Source of the DNA: Ectothiorhodospira haloalkaliphila ATCC 51935
GTDB taxonomy: Bacteria; Pseudomonadota; Gammaproteobacteria; Ectothiorhodospirales; Ectothiorhodospiraceae
Reading direction: 5' to 3'
Length of the DNA stretch: 64,000 nt
Assembly (NCBI RefSeq): GCF_000633935.1
Contig: NZ_KK214997.1
Span: 197,772 to 261,771 of the forward strand
Shown in pieces: positions 8,613-18,797 of the stretch. Each line of letters opens with the position of its first letter. The first letter of the stretch is position 1. The position numbers were made by a program, and so were the translations under genes. The notes beneath the pieces are model-generated. The model was given only the letters and a program-made list of their open reading frames with translations, was not told the origin of the DNA and made no database searches.

Positions 8613-9821
8613 TCAGCTACCTGCCGGAGGTGTGAGGGAGGTTTCCGGACGGGCTACCTGAGGCCGTTCCAGGGGCCGGATACTGCCCCAGGCATGGCAG
8701 CTTGGACAATGCCAGAAATGGTTACGGGACTGAAAGCCACAACGCACACAGCCAAATTGAGGGCGCTCTTTCAGGAAGGCGCCCAGAGCCCTGGCCACCT
8801 TGTCGAGCGCATCCACATCAGCGGCTTCGCCGCGGGCAGACATGATGAGAAGGTATTCCTTCACCAGCCGCAAAGGCACCCGATCCCGCCCCATCTCTTC
8901 AGTCAACAGCTGATCCAGGGGCTCCCTCTGGTTCTTGTCGTGGAGCAGTCGTGCCAACGCCAGGGCTGAACTGACCGAGGCATCATTCTCGCGCACTGAT
9001 TGCAGGAAATTCTCATAGCCCGCTGTATCGCCCAGCGTCTGGAATGCCTCCCGGGCCTGCTCCAGCACCAGCGTGACGAACCCCGCATCCTGACGCATCA
9101 CCCGACTGTAGTGCTCGATGGCCAGGTGGGGATGATTCTCCTCCCGCGCCAGATCTCCCATGAGAATGCTGGCCCGGGCACAATGCTGATCAAAGCTCAG
9201 CGCCCTGCGGGCGCAGCGCCCCGCTTCCTCGCGATCGCCCCGCCCACGCGCCATTTCGCCCAACTCGCAATGATAGTGGGCGATGCGTTGGTTCTGGGGT
9301 TCGCTGGAGAATTCGCAGAGTTGCTCGCTGGCCCAGATGGCCTGCGACCAGTCCTTTTCCTGTTCGTAAAGGGACCTGAGGCGTTTGTAAGCATCGGCCT
9401 GGAGGTAGCCAAGCTCGACCAGTTCCTTGAACAGATGTTCTGCCTGGTCCAGTACGCCGGCCTTCATGTAGTCACGCCCCAGTTCCATCAAGGCGTTGGC
9501 CCGCTGGGCCGGTTCAAGACCGGGGCGTTCCATGAGGTTCTGGTGTATCCGGATGGCCCGGTCCACCTCGCCCCTTCGCCGGAACAGGCTGCCCAGGATC
9601 AGGTGGGTCTCCACCGTCTCTGGATCCACCTCCACCATATCGATGAAGACCTCCAGAGCACGATCAGACTGCTCACTGAGCAGATAATTGAGGCCCTGGA
9701 TGTACTCGGACGAAAAGGCAGCGCCCCGACCCGGGGCCTCGGACCCCTGTTGGGCACGGCGCGCTGCGAGCCATCCCGAAGCTGCTGCTACGGGTAGCAG
9801 CAGCCACAGGAGTTCGAGCAT
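8613..9821 (-). CDS. lapB: Lipopolysaccharide assembly protein LapB (YciM)
   Basis: Inner-membrane adaptor that controls LPS synthesis by presenting LpxC to the FtsH protease. The 402-residue product has one N-terminal membrane helix (LLWLLLPVAAASGWLAA), then a long array of TPR helices. It ends in a rubredoxin-like zinc/iron knuckle: CVRCGFQSRNHFWHCPSCH, two CXXC pairs near residues 355-375. This domain order and length are diagnostic. It starts six bases after the lapA stop, and the lapA-lapB order is conserved in gammaproteobacteria. Confidence 0.96.
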   Translation of the reverse strand: MLELLWLLLPVAAASGWLAARRAQQGSEAPGRGAAFSSEYIQGLNYLLSEQSDRALEVFIDMVEVDPETVETHLILGSLFRRRGEVDRAIRIHQNLMERPGLEPAQRANALMELGRDYMKAGVLDQAEHLFKELVELGYLQADAYKRLRSLYEQEKDWSQAIWASEQLCEFSSEPQNQRIAHYHCELGEMARGRGDREEAGRCARRALSFDQHCARASILMGDLAREENHPHLAIEHYSRVMRQDAGFVTLVLEQAREAFQTLGDTAGYENFLQSVRENDASVSSALALARLLHDKNQREPLDQLLTEEMGRDRVPLRLVKEYLLIMSARGEAADVDALDKVARALGAFLKERPQFGCVRCGFQSRNHFWHCPSCHAWGSIRPLERPQVARPETSLTPPAGS

Positions 9822-9827
9822 GCAGGC

Positions 9828-10130
9828 TTACACCTTCCCGCTACTGGGCAACTGGCGCAGCCTGGCGATTTCGTCTTCGGCACGCTTGCAGCGCTTGCGC
9901 ATCTGACGCACCTCACGGCCCCGACTCATCACCATGCCGGACGTGGCCAACCCCCCAAGGATGGCCCCCAGCAGCAGACTCACGAACACCACGATGGACA
10001 GGGGCACCTGGTAGGTCTCCAGGTACAGGTTGACATCCACGTCCCCTGCGTTGATGACCGTGAAGCTGGCTCCCAGCACAACGGCTACGATAACAAACAA
10101 GATAAGTATCAATCGACTCATGGGCTGCAT
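9828..10130 (-). CDS. lapA: Lipopolysaccharide assembly protein LapA (YciS)
   Basis: Small inner-membrane protein acting with LapB in LPS assembly. The 100-residue product has two membrane helices (about residues 6-27 and 42-65, the second VPLSIVVFVSLLLGAILGG) and a basic coiled-coil tail (SRGREVRQMRKRCKRAEDE), the normal DUF1049/LapA layout. A second in-frame ATG lies three codons in (10121), and neither start has a strong ribosome binding site. It lies 30 bases after ihfB. Confidence 0.93.
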   Translation of the reverse strand: MQPMSRLILILFVIVAVVLGASFTVINAGDVDVNLYLETYQVPLSIVVFVSLLLGAILGGLATSGMVMSRGREVRQMRKRCKRAEDEIARLRQLPSSGKV

Positions 10131-10160
10131 TCCCGATTGTGGACATTGGTTGTTGCCACG

Positions 10161-10469
10161 TCAGCGGATCGCCACCTTGTCAGGCTTTTCCGGCTCGTTC
10201 ACCCGCTCCCGCAGTTCCTTGCCAGGCTTGAAATGGGGCACGTACTTCCCGGGAAGAGACACGGTCTCGCCCGTCTTCGGGTTGCGCCCCACCCGTGGCG
10301 GGCGGAAGTGTAAGGAAAAACTTCCGAAACCACGGATTTCGATGCGATCCCCAGTCGCCAAGGCCTGGCTCATCTGTTCGAGGATGGTCTTCACAGACAG
10401 CTCGACATCTTTGTACGCGAGATGGCTTTGTTTGCGAGCTAGTATATCGATGAGTTCCGATTTCGTCAT
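10161..10469 (-). CDS. ihfB: Integration host factor subunit beta
   Basis: DNA-bending protein that pairs with IHF-alpha and shapes promoters and recombination sites. The 102-residue product starts [14 protein letters not shown] and has the HU/IHF fold. The beta-arm carries GRNPKTGE, with the intercalating proline, after [14 protein letters not shown]. The ATG at 10469 is the family start; upstream in-frame codons are discounted. Position between rpsA and lapA is the conserved gammaproteobacterial order. Confidence 0.97.
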   Translation of the reverse strand: MTKSELIDILARKQSHLAYKDVELSVKTILEQMSQALATGDRIEIRGFGSFSLHFRPPRVGRNPKTGETVSLPGKYVPHFKPGKELRERVNEPEKPDKVAIR

Positions 10470-10555
10470 CGTTCTGCCCTGTTGCACGTTACACCACCAT
10501 GACAATCCCTGGCTGGTTCGCCGGGTGCCTTCGAGCGCGGAGTCAGCGGCCCGAT

Positions 10556-10573
10556 GGAGCCATCCCTGGCTCC
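10556..10573 (-). other. Stem-loop between rpsA and ihfB
   Basis: GGAGCC pairs with GGCTCC around a six-base loop, within 40 bases after the rpsA stop on the minus strand. No T-tract follows, so it is more likely an mRNA processing or stabilising hairpin within the operon than a terminator. Confidence 0.35.
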
Positions 10574-10595
10574 AGCGTGCTTGGTGCCCTCCCGA

Positions 10596-12278
10596 TTACT
10601 TCTTATCCGAATCGTTACCGGCCAGCTGTTCCTTGAGGATGTCACCCAGCGAGGTGGTGGCCACCGAGGAGCTGCTGTAGTCCTGCATCATTTCCTGCTC
10701 TTCATCGGTTTCCTTGGCCTTGATGGACAGGCTCACGGTGCGGTTCTTGCGGTCCACGCCGACAAACTTGGCATCAATCTGCTCACCCACATTCAACATG
10801 GTGCGGGCGTCTTCAACGCGATCCCGGGACAGTTCGGAAGCACGCAGCACGCCATCGACGCCATCGCCCAGATCAATGATGGCTGCCTTGGCGTCCACTT
10901 CCTTGATCACACCCTTGACGATGCTGCCCTTGCTGTGCTCGGCCACGAAGTTGGAGAAGGGATCCTTGTCCAGCTGCTTGAGGCCCAGGGAGATACGCTC
11001 ACGCTCGGGGTCCACGGACAGAACCACGGCGTCGATCTCCTCGCCCTTGCGGAAGTTGCGCACGGCTTCTTCGCCAGGCATGTTCCAGGACAGATCGGAC
11101 AGGTGAACCAGACCGTCGATGCCGCCGTCCAGGCCCACAAAGATGCCAAAGTCCGTGATGGACTTGATCACACCAGTGACCTTCTCGCCCTTGTTGTGCA
11201 TGGCGGCGAATTCGTCCCACGGGTTGGGCTGGCACTGCTTCATGCCCAGGGAAATGCGGCGACGTTCCTCGTCAATATCGAGGATCATCACTTCCACTTC
11301 CTCGCCCACGGTCACCACCTTGGCGGGATTGACGTTCTTGTTGGTCCAATCCATTTCGGAGACGTGCACCAGACCCTCGACGCCGTCTTCCACTTCCACG
11401 AAGCAGCCGTAGTCGGTGATATTGGTGATCTTGCCGAACAGGCGGGTGCTGACGGGGTAGCGGCGAGTGATGTTCTCCCACGGATCCTCACCCAGTTGCT
11501 TGAGGCCCAGGGACACACGGTTGCGCTCGCGATCAAACTTGAGCACCTTGACGTTGATCTCGTCACCGATATTGACCACCTCGGAGGGGTGCTTGACCCG
11601 CTTCCAGGCCATGTCGGTGATGTGCAGCAGGCCGTCGATACCACCCAGATCCAGGAACGCACCGTAGTCGGTGAGGTTCTTGACGATACCGGTGAGCATC
11701 ATGCCTTCCTGCAGGTTCTGCAGCAGGGCCTCGCGCTCGGCACTGTATTCCTTTTCCACCACGGCACGGCGGGACACCACGACGTTGTTGCGGCGGCGAT
11801 CCAGCTTGATGAGCTTGAATTCCAGCTCCTTGCCTTCCAGGTAGGCGGTGTCGCGCACGGGGCGAACATCCACCAGGGAGCCGGGGAGGAATGCGCGGAT
11901 ATCGCCCAGTTCGACAGTGAAGCCGCCCTTGACCTTGCCGCTGATCATGCCGGAGATGGTTTCGTCCTTCTCCATGGCTTCTTCCAGGCGTTCCCAGGCC
12001 TTGGCCCGCTTGGCCTTCTCGCGGGACATGCGGGTCTCGCCGAAGCCGTCTTCGGGGGTTTCCAGGGCGACTTCAACCTCGTCACCCACCTGGATTTCGA
12101 CTTCTCCCTTGTCGTTATAGAACTGCTCGATCGGAATCACACCTTCGGATTTCAGACCGGCGTTCACCACAACCATGTCGTTGCGGATGTCGATGACGGT
12201 GCCGTGAAGGATGGAGCCGGGCCGCATCTGGGTGCTGGCCATGCTCTCCTCGAGCATTTGCGCGAAACTTTCTGTCAT
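10596..12278 (-). CDS. rpsA: 30S ribosomal protein S1
   Basis: Binds mRNA leaders and delivers them to the 30S subunit. The 560-residue product has six S1 RNA-binding repeats in tandem. The first two are divergent (about residues 20-90 and 105-170); the last four are canonical, with repeated blocks such as [38 protein letters not shown] and [18 protein letters not shown]. Length is that of gammaproteobacterial S1. It follows cmk by 77 bases, the widely conserved cmk-rpsA pair. A 608-codon open frame on the opposite strand is a by-product of codon usage. Confidence 0.98.
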   Translation of the reverse strand: MTESFAQMLEESMASTQMRPGSILHGTVIDIRNDMVVVNAGLKSEGVIPIEQFYNDKGEVEIQVGDEVEVALETPEDGFGETRMSREKAKRAKAWERLEEAMEKDETISGMISGKVKGGFTVELGDIRAFLPGSLVDVRPVRDTAYLEGKELEFKLIKLDRRRNNVVVSRRAVVEKEYSAEREALLQNLQEGMMLTGIVKNLTDYGAFLDLGGIDGLLHITDMAWKRVKHPSEVVNIGDEINVKVLKFDRERNRVSLGLKQLGEDPWENITRRYPVSTRLFGKITNITDYGCFVEVEDGVEGLVHVSEMDWTNKNVNPAKVVTVGEEVEVMILDIDEERRRISLGMKQCQPNPWDEFAAMHNKGEKVTGVIKSITDFGIFVGLDGGIDGLVHLSDLSWNMPGEEAVRNFRKGEEIDAVVLSVDPERERISLGLKQLDKDPFSNFVAEHSKGSIVKGVIKEVDAKAAIIDLGDGVDGVLRASELSRDRVEDARTMLNVGEQIDAKFVGVDRKNRTVSLSIKAKETDEEQEMMQDYSSSSVATTSLGDILKEQLAGNDSDKK

Positions 12279-12356
12279 GGGTTAGTTGAACCTGCATTGA
12301 TTAAGGCCTGCAATAAGTCCGTTTGCAAACCGGTTGTTTTTAAAAGAATCCCTGGC

Positions 12357-13049
12357 TTACCTGCCGGGGACGGTATTTAAGCCGCGCTTGGCCGCCAATG
12401 AGAATATCTCATCGAGCACCGCGTCGATGCTCATGTGGGTGGAGTCCACCTCAACGGCATCCTCCGCCGGTTTGAGCGGGGCCACGGCCCGCTCGGTGTC
12501 ACGCCGGTCACGCTCGGCAAGCTCGTCTAAAAGGGACTGAAGGTTAGCACTAAGTCCTTGTTCCATCAACTGCTTGTAACGCCTCTGGGCGCGCTCTTCA
12601 CGACTGGCTGTAAGAAAGACCTTCAACTGTGCATCGGGGAAGACAACCGTACCCATGTCGCGGCCATCGGCTACCAATCCCGGGGCCACGCGAAAGTCCC
12701 GTTGGCGGGCCAGCAGGGCCTCGCGAACCGGCGGCAGGGCTGCCACCTGGGAGGCAGCGTCGCCACAGGCCTCGGTGCGCAGTTCCGAGGCGACGCGCTG
12801 GCCGTCCAGAAAGACCTGCGGACCCTCTTCACCCCCGGTTTCAAAATGCACATCCAGGTTACGGGCCAGATCGAACAGGGCATCCGCATCATTCAGGGGC
12901 AGTTCGCGGCGCAGTGCAGCCAGGGCCACCAGACGATACAGCGCACCACTATCAAGAAAGCCCCACCCCAACCTTTCGGCCACCTGGCGACTGATGGTGC
13001 CCTTGCCCGAACCACTTGGCCCGTCCACGGTGATGACAGGCGCACTCAT
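12357..13049 (-). CDS. cmk: Cytidylate kinase
   Basis: Phosphorylates CMP and dCMP with ATP. The 230-residue product opens with a P-loop ([18 protein letters not shown]). CMP-binding features follow: [17 protein letters not shown] and, further along, [15 protein letters not shown], then the LID region [10 protein letters not shown]. Its ATG overlaps the aroA stop by four bases (ATGA), showing translational coupling with the aromatic-pathway gene. Confidence 0.97.
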   Translation of the reverse strand: MSAPVITVDGPSGSGKGTISRQVAERLGWGFLDSGALYRLVALAALRRELPLNDADALFDLARNLDVHFETGGEEGPQVFLDGQRVASELRTEACGDAASQVAALPPVREALLARQRDFRVAPGLVADGRDMGTVVFPDAQLKVFLTASREERAQRRYKQLMEQGLSANLQSLLDELAERDRRDTERAVAPLKPAEDAVEVDSTHMSIDAVLDEIFSLAAKRGLNTVPGR

Positions 13050-14374
13050 GCCCCACCCTCCTGCTGCTGAATATTGAGCCCCATGCGCCCCGCCAGTTGT
13101 ACAAAACCGGGGAAGGAAGTGTTCACATTGGCACAGTGGCGTATCCGGATCGGTGTCTGGGCCCGCAGGGCGGCCATCGCAAAGGACATGGCCACCCGGT
13201 GGTCGCCGTGACTGTCAACGGTTCCCCCGGTGAACTGCCCACCTTCGATCACGATCCCATCCGGCGTGGGACGAGCCCGAATGCCCAGCGTGGTCAGGCC
13301 TTCAGCCATCACCTGGATCCGGTCACTCTCCTTCACTCGCAATTCCTCGGCATCGGTGAGCACGGTTTCGCCCTGGGCACAGGCCGCTGCCACGAACAGC
13401 GCCGGGAATTCGTCAATGGCCAGGGGCACCAGTTCAGGAGGGATGCGCACACCGCGCAGTGGCGCCGAGCGCACCAGCAGATCCGCCACCGGCTCGCCCC
13501 CTACCTCACGCGGATTCTCCACCTGAATATCGGCGCCCATGAGCTTGAGGATGTCGATGATGCCTGTGCGCGTGGGGTTCATGCCGACGTGTTCCAGGCG
13601 CAGCTCGCAATCCGGGGCAATGCTCGCCCCTACCAGGAAAAACGCTGCCGAGGAGATATCTGCCGGGACATCAATGACGCCCCCCTGCAACTGGCCTCCC
13701 CTGCGCAGGCACACACACCCATCATGACGCTGCACCCGGTAGCCAAAGCCGGCCAGCATACGCTCCGTGTGGTCTCGGGTGGGGGCCGGTTCGGTCACGC
13801 AGGTCTGCCCCTGCGCGTACAGCCCCGCCAGCAACAGGCTGGACTTCACCTGGGCGCTGGCGATAGGCATGCGATAGTCGATCCCCTGGAGCAGCGCACC
13901 ACCCTCGATGCAAAGAGGCGGCGTGCCATCATCGCTGGTACGGATGCGTGCGCCCATGCGAGCCAGGGGCTCGGTGACCCGGCGCATGGGGCGACGCGTC
14001 AGGGAGGCATCGCCGGTGAGGGTGGAGTCAAAGGCCTGGCCGGAGAGCAGCCCGGCCATCAAGCGCATGGAGGTGCCCGAGTTACCGACATCCAGGGCGC
14101 CCTCGGGCGCCTTGAGGCCATGCAGGCCCACGCCCCGCACATGCACCTGCCCCTTTTCAGGGCCATCGATTTCCACGCCCATGGCACGGAAAGCCTTCAG
14201 GGTGGCCAGGCAATCCTCGCCTTCGAGAAATCCCGTAATGCGGGTTTCACCTTCGGCCAGGGCACCCAGCATGATGGCCCGATGGGAAATGGACTTGTCT
14301 CCGGGCACCCGGCATTGGCCATGCAGCCGACCGCCAGGCTCCACCTGCAGTATCACCTCCTGTGGGTCAGTCAT
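13046..14374 (-). CDS. aroA: 3-phosphoshikimate 1-carboxyvinyltransferase (EPSP synthase)
   Basis: Sixth step of the shikimate pathway, joining phosphoenolpyruvate to shikimate-3-phosphate. The 442-residue product shows both family signatures: [18 protein letters not shown] near residue 23, with the phosphate-binding lysine, and [14 protein letters not shown] near 345. [17 protein letters not shown] and the [13 protein letters not shown] block are also present. The alanine in NSGTSMR (rather than NAGTA) points to the class II type of enzyme. It is a separate gene here, not fused to tyrA as in Pseudomonas. Confidence 0.96.
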   Translation of the reverse strand: MTDPQEVILQVEPGGRLHGQCRVPGDKSISHRAIMLGALAEGETRITGFLEGEDCLATLKAFRAMGVEIDGPEKGQVHVRGVGLHGLKAPEGALDVGNSGTSMRLMAGLLSGQAFDSTLTGDASLTRRPMRRVTEPLARMGARIRTSDDGTPPLCIEGGALLQGIDYRMPIASAQVKSSLLLAGLYAQGQTCVTEPAPTRDHTERMLAGFGYRVQRHDGCVCLRRGGQLQGGVIDVPADISSAAFFLVGASIAPDCELRLEHVGMNPTRTGIIDILKLMGADIQVENPREVGGEPVADLLVRSAPLRGVRIPPELVPLAIDEFPALFVAAACAQGETVLTDAEELRVKESDRIQVMAEGLTTLGIRARPTPDGIVIEGGQFTGGTVDSHGDHRVAMSFAMAALRAQTPIRIRHCANVNTSFPGFVQLAGRMGLNIQQQEGGA

Positions 14375-14467
14375 GCATGCTCTCCTCGGCAGCGGTCAGC
14401 CGGGTCATCTCGGACATATCAGGTAGCCTTCGGTCTTGAAAACAAAAAACGGTGCTGGATGCCGCCC

Positions 14468-15325
14468 TCATGGGCAAAAACGGTCACGAGCACCCTTGGC
14501 ACGCTGGAAAATCTCCAGCAGGGAATCGCCATCACCCGCTTCGATGGCCCGGGTGATCATGCCCAGATCTTCCTGGTAACGACCCATCACCTTGAGGATG
14601 GCCTCCTGATTGGCCAGGCAGACATCCCGCCACATGACCGGGTCGCTGGATGCAATGCGGGTGAAATCCCGAAAACCGCCAGCGGCATAACGAAAGATCT
14701 CCTCTCGCTCACCCATGCGCGCCAGACTGTCCACAAGGCCAAAGGCCAGCAGATGGGGCAGATGGCTGGTGGCGGCCAGAACCTCGTCGTGGTGTTCCAC
14801 CGACATGGTCTCAACCACCGCACCGGCTTCTTCCCACATGGTCCGAACCCGGGCCAGGGCACCCAGATCCGTGGTCTCCAGGGGAGTGAGGATCACTCGT
14901 CGCTCATGGAACAGGGTGGGAAAGGCAGCCGATACGCCGCTCTTCTCGGTGCCGGCGATGGGGTGCCCCGGAACGAACCCCAACGGCATTTCGCCGAACC
15001 CCTCACGAACAGCCTCGACGACGCTGGCCTTGGCACTGCCCACATCAGTGAGGGAGGCATCCGGCTCCAGATGGCCGCGGATGGCCTCGCAAACCCCTCG
15101 CATGGCCCCCAGTGGTACGGCCAGCACCACCATATCCGCACCCTTGACGGCCTCCACCGGGTCCAGGGTGTAGCGGTCGATGACGCCGAGATCCTTTGCC
15201 TCGCGCAGATGGCTTTCCGAGCGGGAGCAACCCACCACTTCCTGGCAGGTGCCCGCGGCCCGCAGGGCCAGGGACAGTGAGCCTCCAATGAGGCCCACCC
15301 CAAAGATGGTCAGACGACGTATCAC
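14468..15325 (-). CDS. tyrA: Prephenate/arogenate dehydrogenase
   Basis: Oxidative decarboxylation of prephenate (or arogenate) toward tyrosine. The 285-residue product begins with an NAD(P)-binding motif (FGVGLIGGSLSLAL, residues 8-21). VVLAVPLGAM, LTDVGSAKASVVE and FVPGHPIAGTEKSGV follow, the last carrying the catalytic histidine. No ACT or chorismate-mutase domain is attached. Its start overlaps the hisC stop (ATGA), and a 93-base gap separates it from aroA. Substrate choice between prephenate and arogenate cannot be read from the sequence. Confidence 0.93.
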   Translation of the reverse strand: MIRRLTIFGVGLIGGSLSLALRAAGTCQEVVGCSRSESHLREAKDLGVIDRYTLDPVEAVKGADMVVLAVPLGAMRGVCEAIRGHLEPDASLTDVGSAKASVVEAVREGFGEMPLGFVPGHPIAGTEKSGVSAAFPTLFHERRVILTPLETTDLGALARVRTMWEEAGAVVETMSVEHHDEVLAATSHLPHLLAFGLVDSLARMGEREEIFRYAAGGFRDFTRIASSDPVMWRDVCLANQEAILKVMGRYQEDLGMITRAIEAGDGDSLLEIFQRAKGARDRFCP

Positions 15326-16443
15326 CGCTTCAGCACCTGGTCCAGGGCGTCGATGAAACGCCGGTTCTCATGGGCACGCCCCACAGTGACGCGCAGATGA
15401 CGGGGCAAGCCATAGCCGCCCACAGGCCGGACGATCACCCCCTGGTGAAGCAGTGCCTGATAGACCGGCTCGGCCTCGCCACCCACGTCCACACAGATGA
15501 AATTACCCACGGAAGGGATGTAACCCAGACCGCGTTCGTCGAAGGCCTGACCGAGCTGCTGCAGGCCCTCGCGGTTCACCTGTACCGACTGTCTCACGTG
15601 GGCGTCGTCATCCAGGGCCTCCAGGGCCGCCGCCTGAGCCAGGGCATTGGTATTGAAGGGTTGGCGCACCCGATTGAGGATGTCTGCCACCTGCGGGTGA
15701 GAGACGGCATAACCAATGCGCAGCCCGGCAAGACCGTGGATCTTGGAGAAGGTCCGGGTCACGATCAGGTTGGGGAATTCGGCCAGCCAGCGCGTGGCAT
15801 CCGGGTAATCCGGTTCTTCCACATACTCGCAATAGGCCTCGTCGACCACCACCAGGGTATCGGCCGGCTGGGCGGCGATGAAATCATGCAGGCTTTGACC
15901 ATCCACCCAGGTGCCCGTGGGGTTATTGGGATTGGCCACGAAGATCACCCGGGTGGTAGCGGTCACCTGGTCCGCCATGGCAGCAAGATCATGCCCCCAG
16001 GGCATGGCATGGTCTGGCGCATGAGCGGCGGCCACCCGGGCCTCTGCGCCCACGGCCTGCACAGCCAGCGGGTAAACGGCAAAGGCGTGGGCGGAAAACA
16101 CCGCGCTGCGGCCAGGCGCCAGATAGGCGCGGGCGATGAGCTCCAGCACATCGTTGGAGCCATTACCCAGGGTGATGCACTCAGCCTCCACGCCGAGCTT
16201 TTCTGCCAGGCGGTTACGCAGCGCAAAACCGTTGCCATCAGGGTACTGCGCCAGCTGATCCAGCAGGCTTCCCAGGGCCTGGATGGCGCGGGGGCTGGGG
16301 CCGAGGGGGTTCTCGTTGGAGGCCAGCTTGATGCTCTCGGAGATACCCAGCTCACGCTCAAGTTCTTCCACCGGCTTGCCGGGTTGGTAGGGCATCAGTT
16401 TCTGCACCCCGGCGTTGGCCAGGGCCTGGAAATCACAACTCAT
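15322..16443 (-). CDS. hisC: Histidinol-phosphate/aromatic aminotransferase
   Basis: PLP-dependent class I/II aminotransferase; in this context it likely serves histidinol-phosphate and aromatic (phenylpyruvate or prephenate) transamination, as hisC2 does in Pseudomonas. The 373-residue product has KLASNENPLGPSPRAI near the N-terminus, LGNGSNDVLELIARAYL, FVANPNNPTGTW and the PLP lysine in TRTFSKIHGLAGLRIGYAV. AGGAGAG just before the ATG at 16443 fixes the start; a longer in-frame reading is rejected. It lies between pheA and tyrA. Confidence 0.95.
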   Translation of the reverse strand: MSCDFQALANAGVQKLMPYQPGKPVEELERELGISESIKLASNENPLGPSPRAIQALGSLLDQLAQYPDGNGFALRNRLAEKLGVEAECITLGNGSNDVLELIARAYLAPGRSAVFSAHAFAVYPLAVQAVGAEARVAAAHAPDHAMPWGHDLAAMADQVTATTRVIFVANPNNPTGTWVDGQSLHDFIAAQPADTLVVVDEAYCEYVEEPDYPDATRWLAEFPNLIVTRTFSKIHGLAGLRIGYAVSHPQVADILNRVRQPFNTNALAQAAALEALDDDAHVRQSVQVNREGLQQLGQAFDERGLGYIPSVGNFICVDVGGEAEPVYQALLHQGVIVRPVGGYGLPRHLRVTVGRAHENRRFIDALDQVLKR

Positions 16444-16510
16444 ACTCTCTCCTGTTTGTGTCGATGGGCGCCCCGTCCCCTGGGAGCGGTCCGGCCATCG
16501 ATGGCCAGAA

Positions 16511-17605
16511 CTACAGCACTGCCTTGGGATAAGAGCCAAGCACCTTCACCAACTCTGCCGCCTCCCGCAATTCCTTCAGGGCCCCGGCCACCGGAGGATC
16601 GGCGGCGTGCCCGACGATGTCGATGAAGAAGACATACTCCCAGTTCACACATTGGGAGGGTCGGGATTCGATGCGGGTCAGACTGACATCGTGATTGGCA
16701 AACGGTGACAAAAGAGCAAACAGGGAGCCCGGACGGTTGCGCGCAGACAGCAGCAGCGTGGTCTTGTCATGGCCGGAAGGGCCGCTGGAGCGCGGCCCGA
16801 TGACCAGAAAACGGGTGGTGTTATCGGGGGAGTCCTCGATATTGGCAGAGAGCACACCCAGGCCGTACAACTCCGCTGCCGCCTCACTGGCGATGGCCGC
16901 CGTGCCCGGTTCCCGTGCGGAGCGGCGTGCGGCCTCGGCGTTGCTGCTCACGGCGACCCGCTCCACATGGCTCAGGCGCGCATCCAGCCATTCCCGGCAC
17001 TGGGCCAGGGACTGCTGATGGGAGTAGACCCGCTCCACCTGAGCCAGGTCCCTCTCGGTGGACAGCAGGTGATGATGAATGCGCAGCTCCACCTCACCGC
17101 AAATACTCAGCGGAGACTGCATGAAGCGGTCCAGGGTGTGGGTCACCACGCCCTCGGTGGAGTTCTCTATCGGCACCACACCATAGTGGGCGCTGCCGGA
17201 TTCCACCTCCCGGAACACCTCGTCGATGGCGCTCATGGCCACCGTCTTCACGGAATGGCCAAAATGCTTCAGGGCCGCTGCCTGGGTGAAGGTGCCCTCC
17301 GGCCCCAGGAAGGCCACCGACAGTTGCTGCTCAAGGGCCAGACAGGCAGACATGATTTCCCTGAACAGCCGCGTCATCTCCTCGCTATCCAGGGGGCCGG
17401 GGTTCGACTGATGGATACGTCGGAGCACCTGGGCCTCGCGCTCCGGGCGATAGAACTCCGCCTGCTCATCGGCCTCCCGCTTGATGCGGGCGACTTCCTG
17501 GGCACAGGCGGCACGATCACTGATCAGTGCCATGATCTGCGCATCCAGCGAATCAATACGCTGACGGATATCAGCGAGCGTTGTCTCGTCCCCGGCACTC
17601 ATCAA
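16511..17605 (-). CDS. pheA: Bifunctional chorismate mutase/prephenate dehydratase (P-protein)
   Basis: Converts chorismate to prephenate and then phenylpyruvate. The 364-residue product has an AroQ-type chorismate mutase at about residues 8-90 (IRQRIDSLDAQIMALISDRA). The prephenate dehydratase domain is at about 95-275 (VAFLGPEGTFTQAAALKHFG, VPIENSTEGVVTHTLD, with the essential TRFLVIG near its end). A C-terminal ACT domain for phenylalanine feedback is at about 285-360 (RPGSLFALLSPFANHDVSLTRIESRPS). Two adjacent ATGs (17605, 17602) are possible starts. The serA stop is 27 bases upstream. Confidence 0.97.
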   Translation of the reverse strand: MMSAGDETTLADIRQRIDSLDAQIMALISDRAACAQEVARIKREADEQAEFYRPEREAQVLRRIHQSNPGPLDSEEMTRLFREIMSACLALEQQLSVAFLGPEGTFTQAAALKHFGHSVKTVAMSAIDEVFREVESGSAHYGVVPIENSTEGVVTHTLDRFMQSPLSICGEVELRIHHHLLSTERDLAQVERVYSHQQSLAQCREWLDARLSHVERVAVSSNAEAARRSAREPGTAAIASEAAAELYGLGVLSANIEDSPDNTTRFLVIGPRSSGPSGHDKTTLLLSARNRPGSLFALLSPFANHDVSLTRIESRPSQCVNWEYVFFIDIVGHAADPPVAGALKELREAAELVKVLGSYPKAVL

Positions 17606-17632
17606 TCAATCTGCCCCGCCGTCTCGGCCCCG

Positions 17633-18796
17633 TCAGAGGACGCGCACACGCAACACGCCATCAATACCTGCGATACCCCGCGCCGCCTCTTCATCAATCT
17701 CATCCTCCACGTCGATCAGATTGTAGGCAATGCCGTTGCGGGATTCATTCACCATGTGCACGATGTTGATGTTGCTCTGTCCCAGCACGTGGGATATCTG
17801 CCCCACCATGTCCGGACGGTTGCGGTTCATGACCGCAAGGCGCGACTTGCCCGCGCGCGGCAGAATGACCTCGGGCAGGTTCACGGAATTGCGCACGTTG
17901 CCGTTCTCAAGGTAGTCGCGCAGCTGCTCCCCCACCATGATGGCGCAATTCTCCTCTGCCTCGCTGGTGGAGGCGCCCAAATGTGGCAGTGCGATCACCC
18001 TGTCCTGCCCCTTGAGACCATTGCTTGGGAAATCGCATACATAAGCGTGCAATTGCCCGGAGGCCAGTGCCGCCAGCACTGCCTGCTCGTCAACGATTTC
18101 GTCCCGAGCGAAATTCAGCACCACCGAGCCACGCTTCATGTTGTGCAGCCGGTCACTGTTGATCAGGTGACGGGTGTGATCATTGAGGGGTATGTGGAAG
18201 GTCACCATGTCGCAGCGGTTGAGCAGGTCATCCACGCTCACCGCCTGCTCCACGCCGGCATTGAGTTGCCAGGCCCGGTTCACGGTCATGTGGGGGTCGT
18301 AGCCCACCACCCGCATGCCCAGCAAGCGGGCGGCGTTGGCCACCTGCACACCGATGGCACCCAGGCCCACCACACCCAGGGTGCGACTGGGCAGTTCGAA
18401 GCCGGCATATTTTTTCTTGCCCGCCTCCACCTGCTTGTGAACACTGGCATCATCCCCTTCCAGTTGCCGCGCGTAGTCCCAGGCCTGGGGGATATTGCGT
18501 GCTGCCAGCAGCATCCCTGCCAGCACCATCTCCTTGACGGCATTGGCATTGGCGCCCGGGGCATTGAAAACGGCCACGCCCCGTTCGCTCATGGCATCGA
18601 TGGGGATGTTGTTCACACCGGCACCGGCACGGCCCACAGCCTTGAGGCTACCGGGGATATCCATGTCGTGCATGTTGGCTGAGCGCACCATGATGGCATC
18701 CGGCTGAGACATCTCCGAGGCCACTTCATAGTGCTCGTGCCCGAACTGGTCCAGGCCCTTGGGGGAAATATTATTGAGCGTGAGAATCTTGTACAT
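17633..18796 (-). CDS. serA: D-3-phosphoglycerate dehydrogenase (short form)
   Basis: First step of serine synthesis, oxidising 3-phosphoglycerate. The 387-residue product is the short type: a substrate/NAD-binding core with LGVVGLGAIGVQVANAARLL, ALPHLGASTSEAEENCAIM (catalytic histidine region) and a C-terminal ACT domain from about 318 (SRLAVMNRNRPDMVGQISHV) for serine control. The ATG at 18796 is one base past the serC stop; the longer in-frame reading into serC is rejected. Having serA between serC and pheA puts two consecutive serine-pathway enzymes under one transcript. Confidence 0.95.
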   Translation of the reverse strand: MYKILTLNNISPKGLDQFGHEHYEVASEMSQPDAIMVRSANMHDMDIPGSLKAVGRAGAGVNNIPIDAMSERGVAVFNAPGANANAVKEMVLAGMLLAARNIPQAWDYARQLEGDDASVHKQVEAGKKKYAGFELPSRTLGVVGLGAIGVQVANAARLLGMRVVGYDPHMTVNRAWQLNAGVEQAVSVDDLLNRCDMVTFHIPLNDHTRHLINSDRLHNMKRGSVVLNFARDEIVDEQAVLAALASGQLHAYVCDFPSNGLKGQDRVIALPHLGASTSEAEENCAIMVGEQLRDYLENGNVRNSVNLPEVILPRAGKSRLAVMNRNRPDMVGQISHVLGQSNINIVHMVNESRNGIAYNLIDVEDEIDEEAARGIAGIDGVLRVRVL

Positions 18797-18797
18797 G

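Noticed and set aside
10554..12380. 608-codon open frame on the plus strand opposite rpsA
   Set aside because: It lies antisense to a certain rpsA gene, has no ribosome binding site, and is histidine/leucine/valine-rich in the way that reverse reading of GC-rich genes produces.
13097..15280. 727-codon open frame opposite aroA and tyrA
   Set aside because: Antisense to two well-supported genes; composition is that of a reverse-strand artefact, and no known domain is visible.
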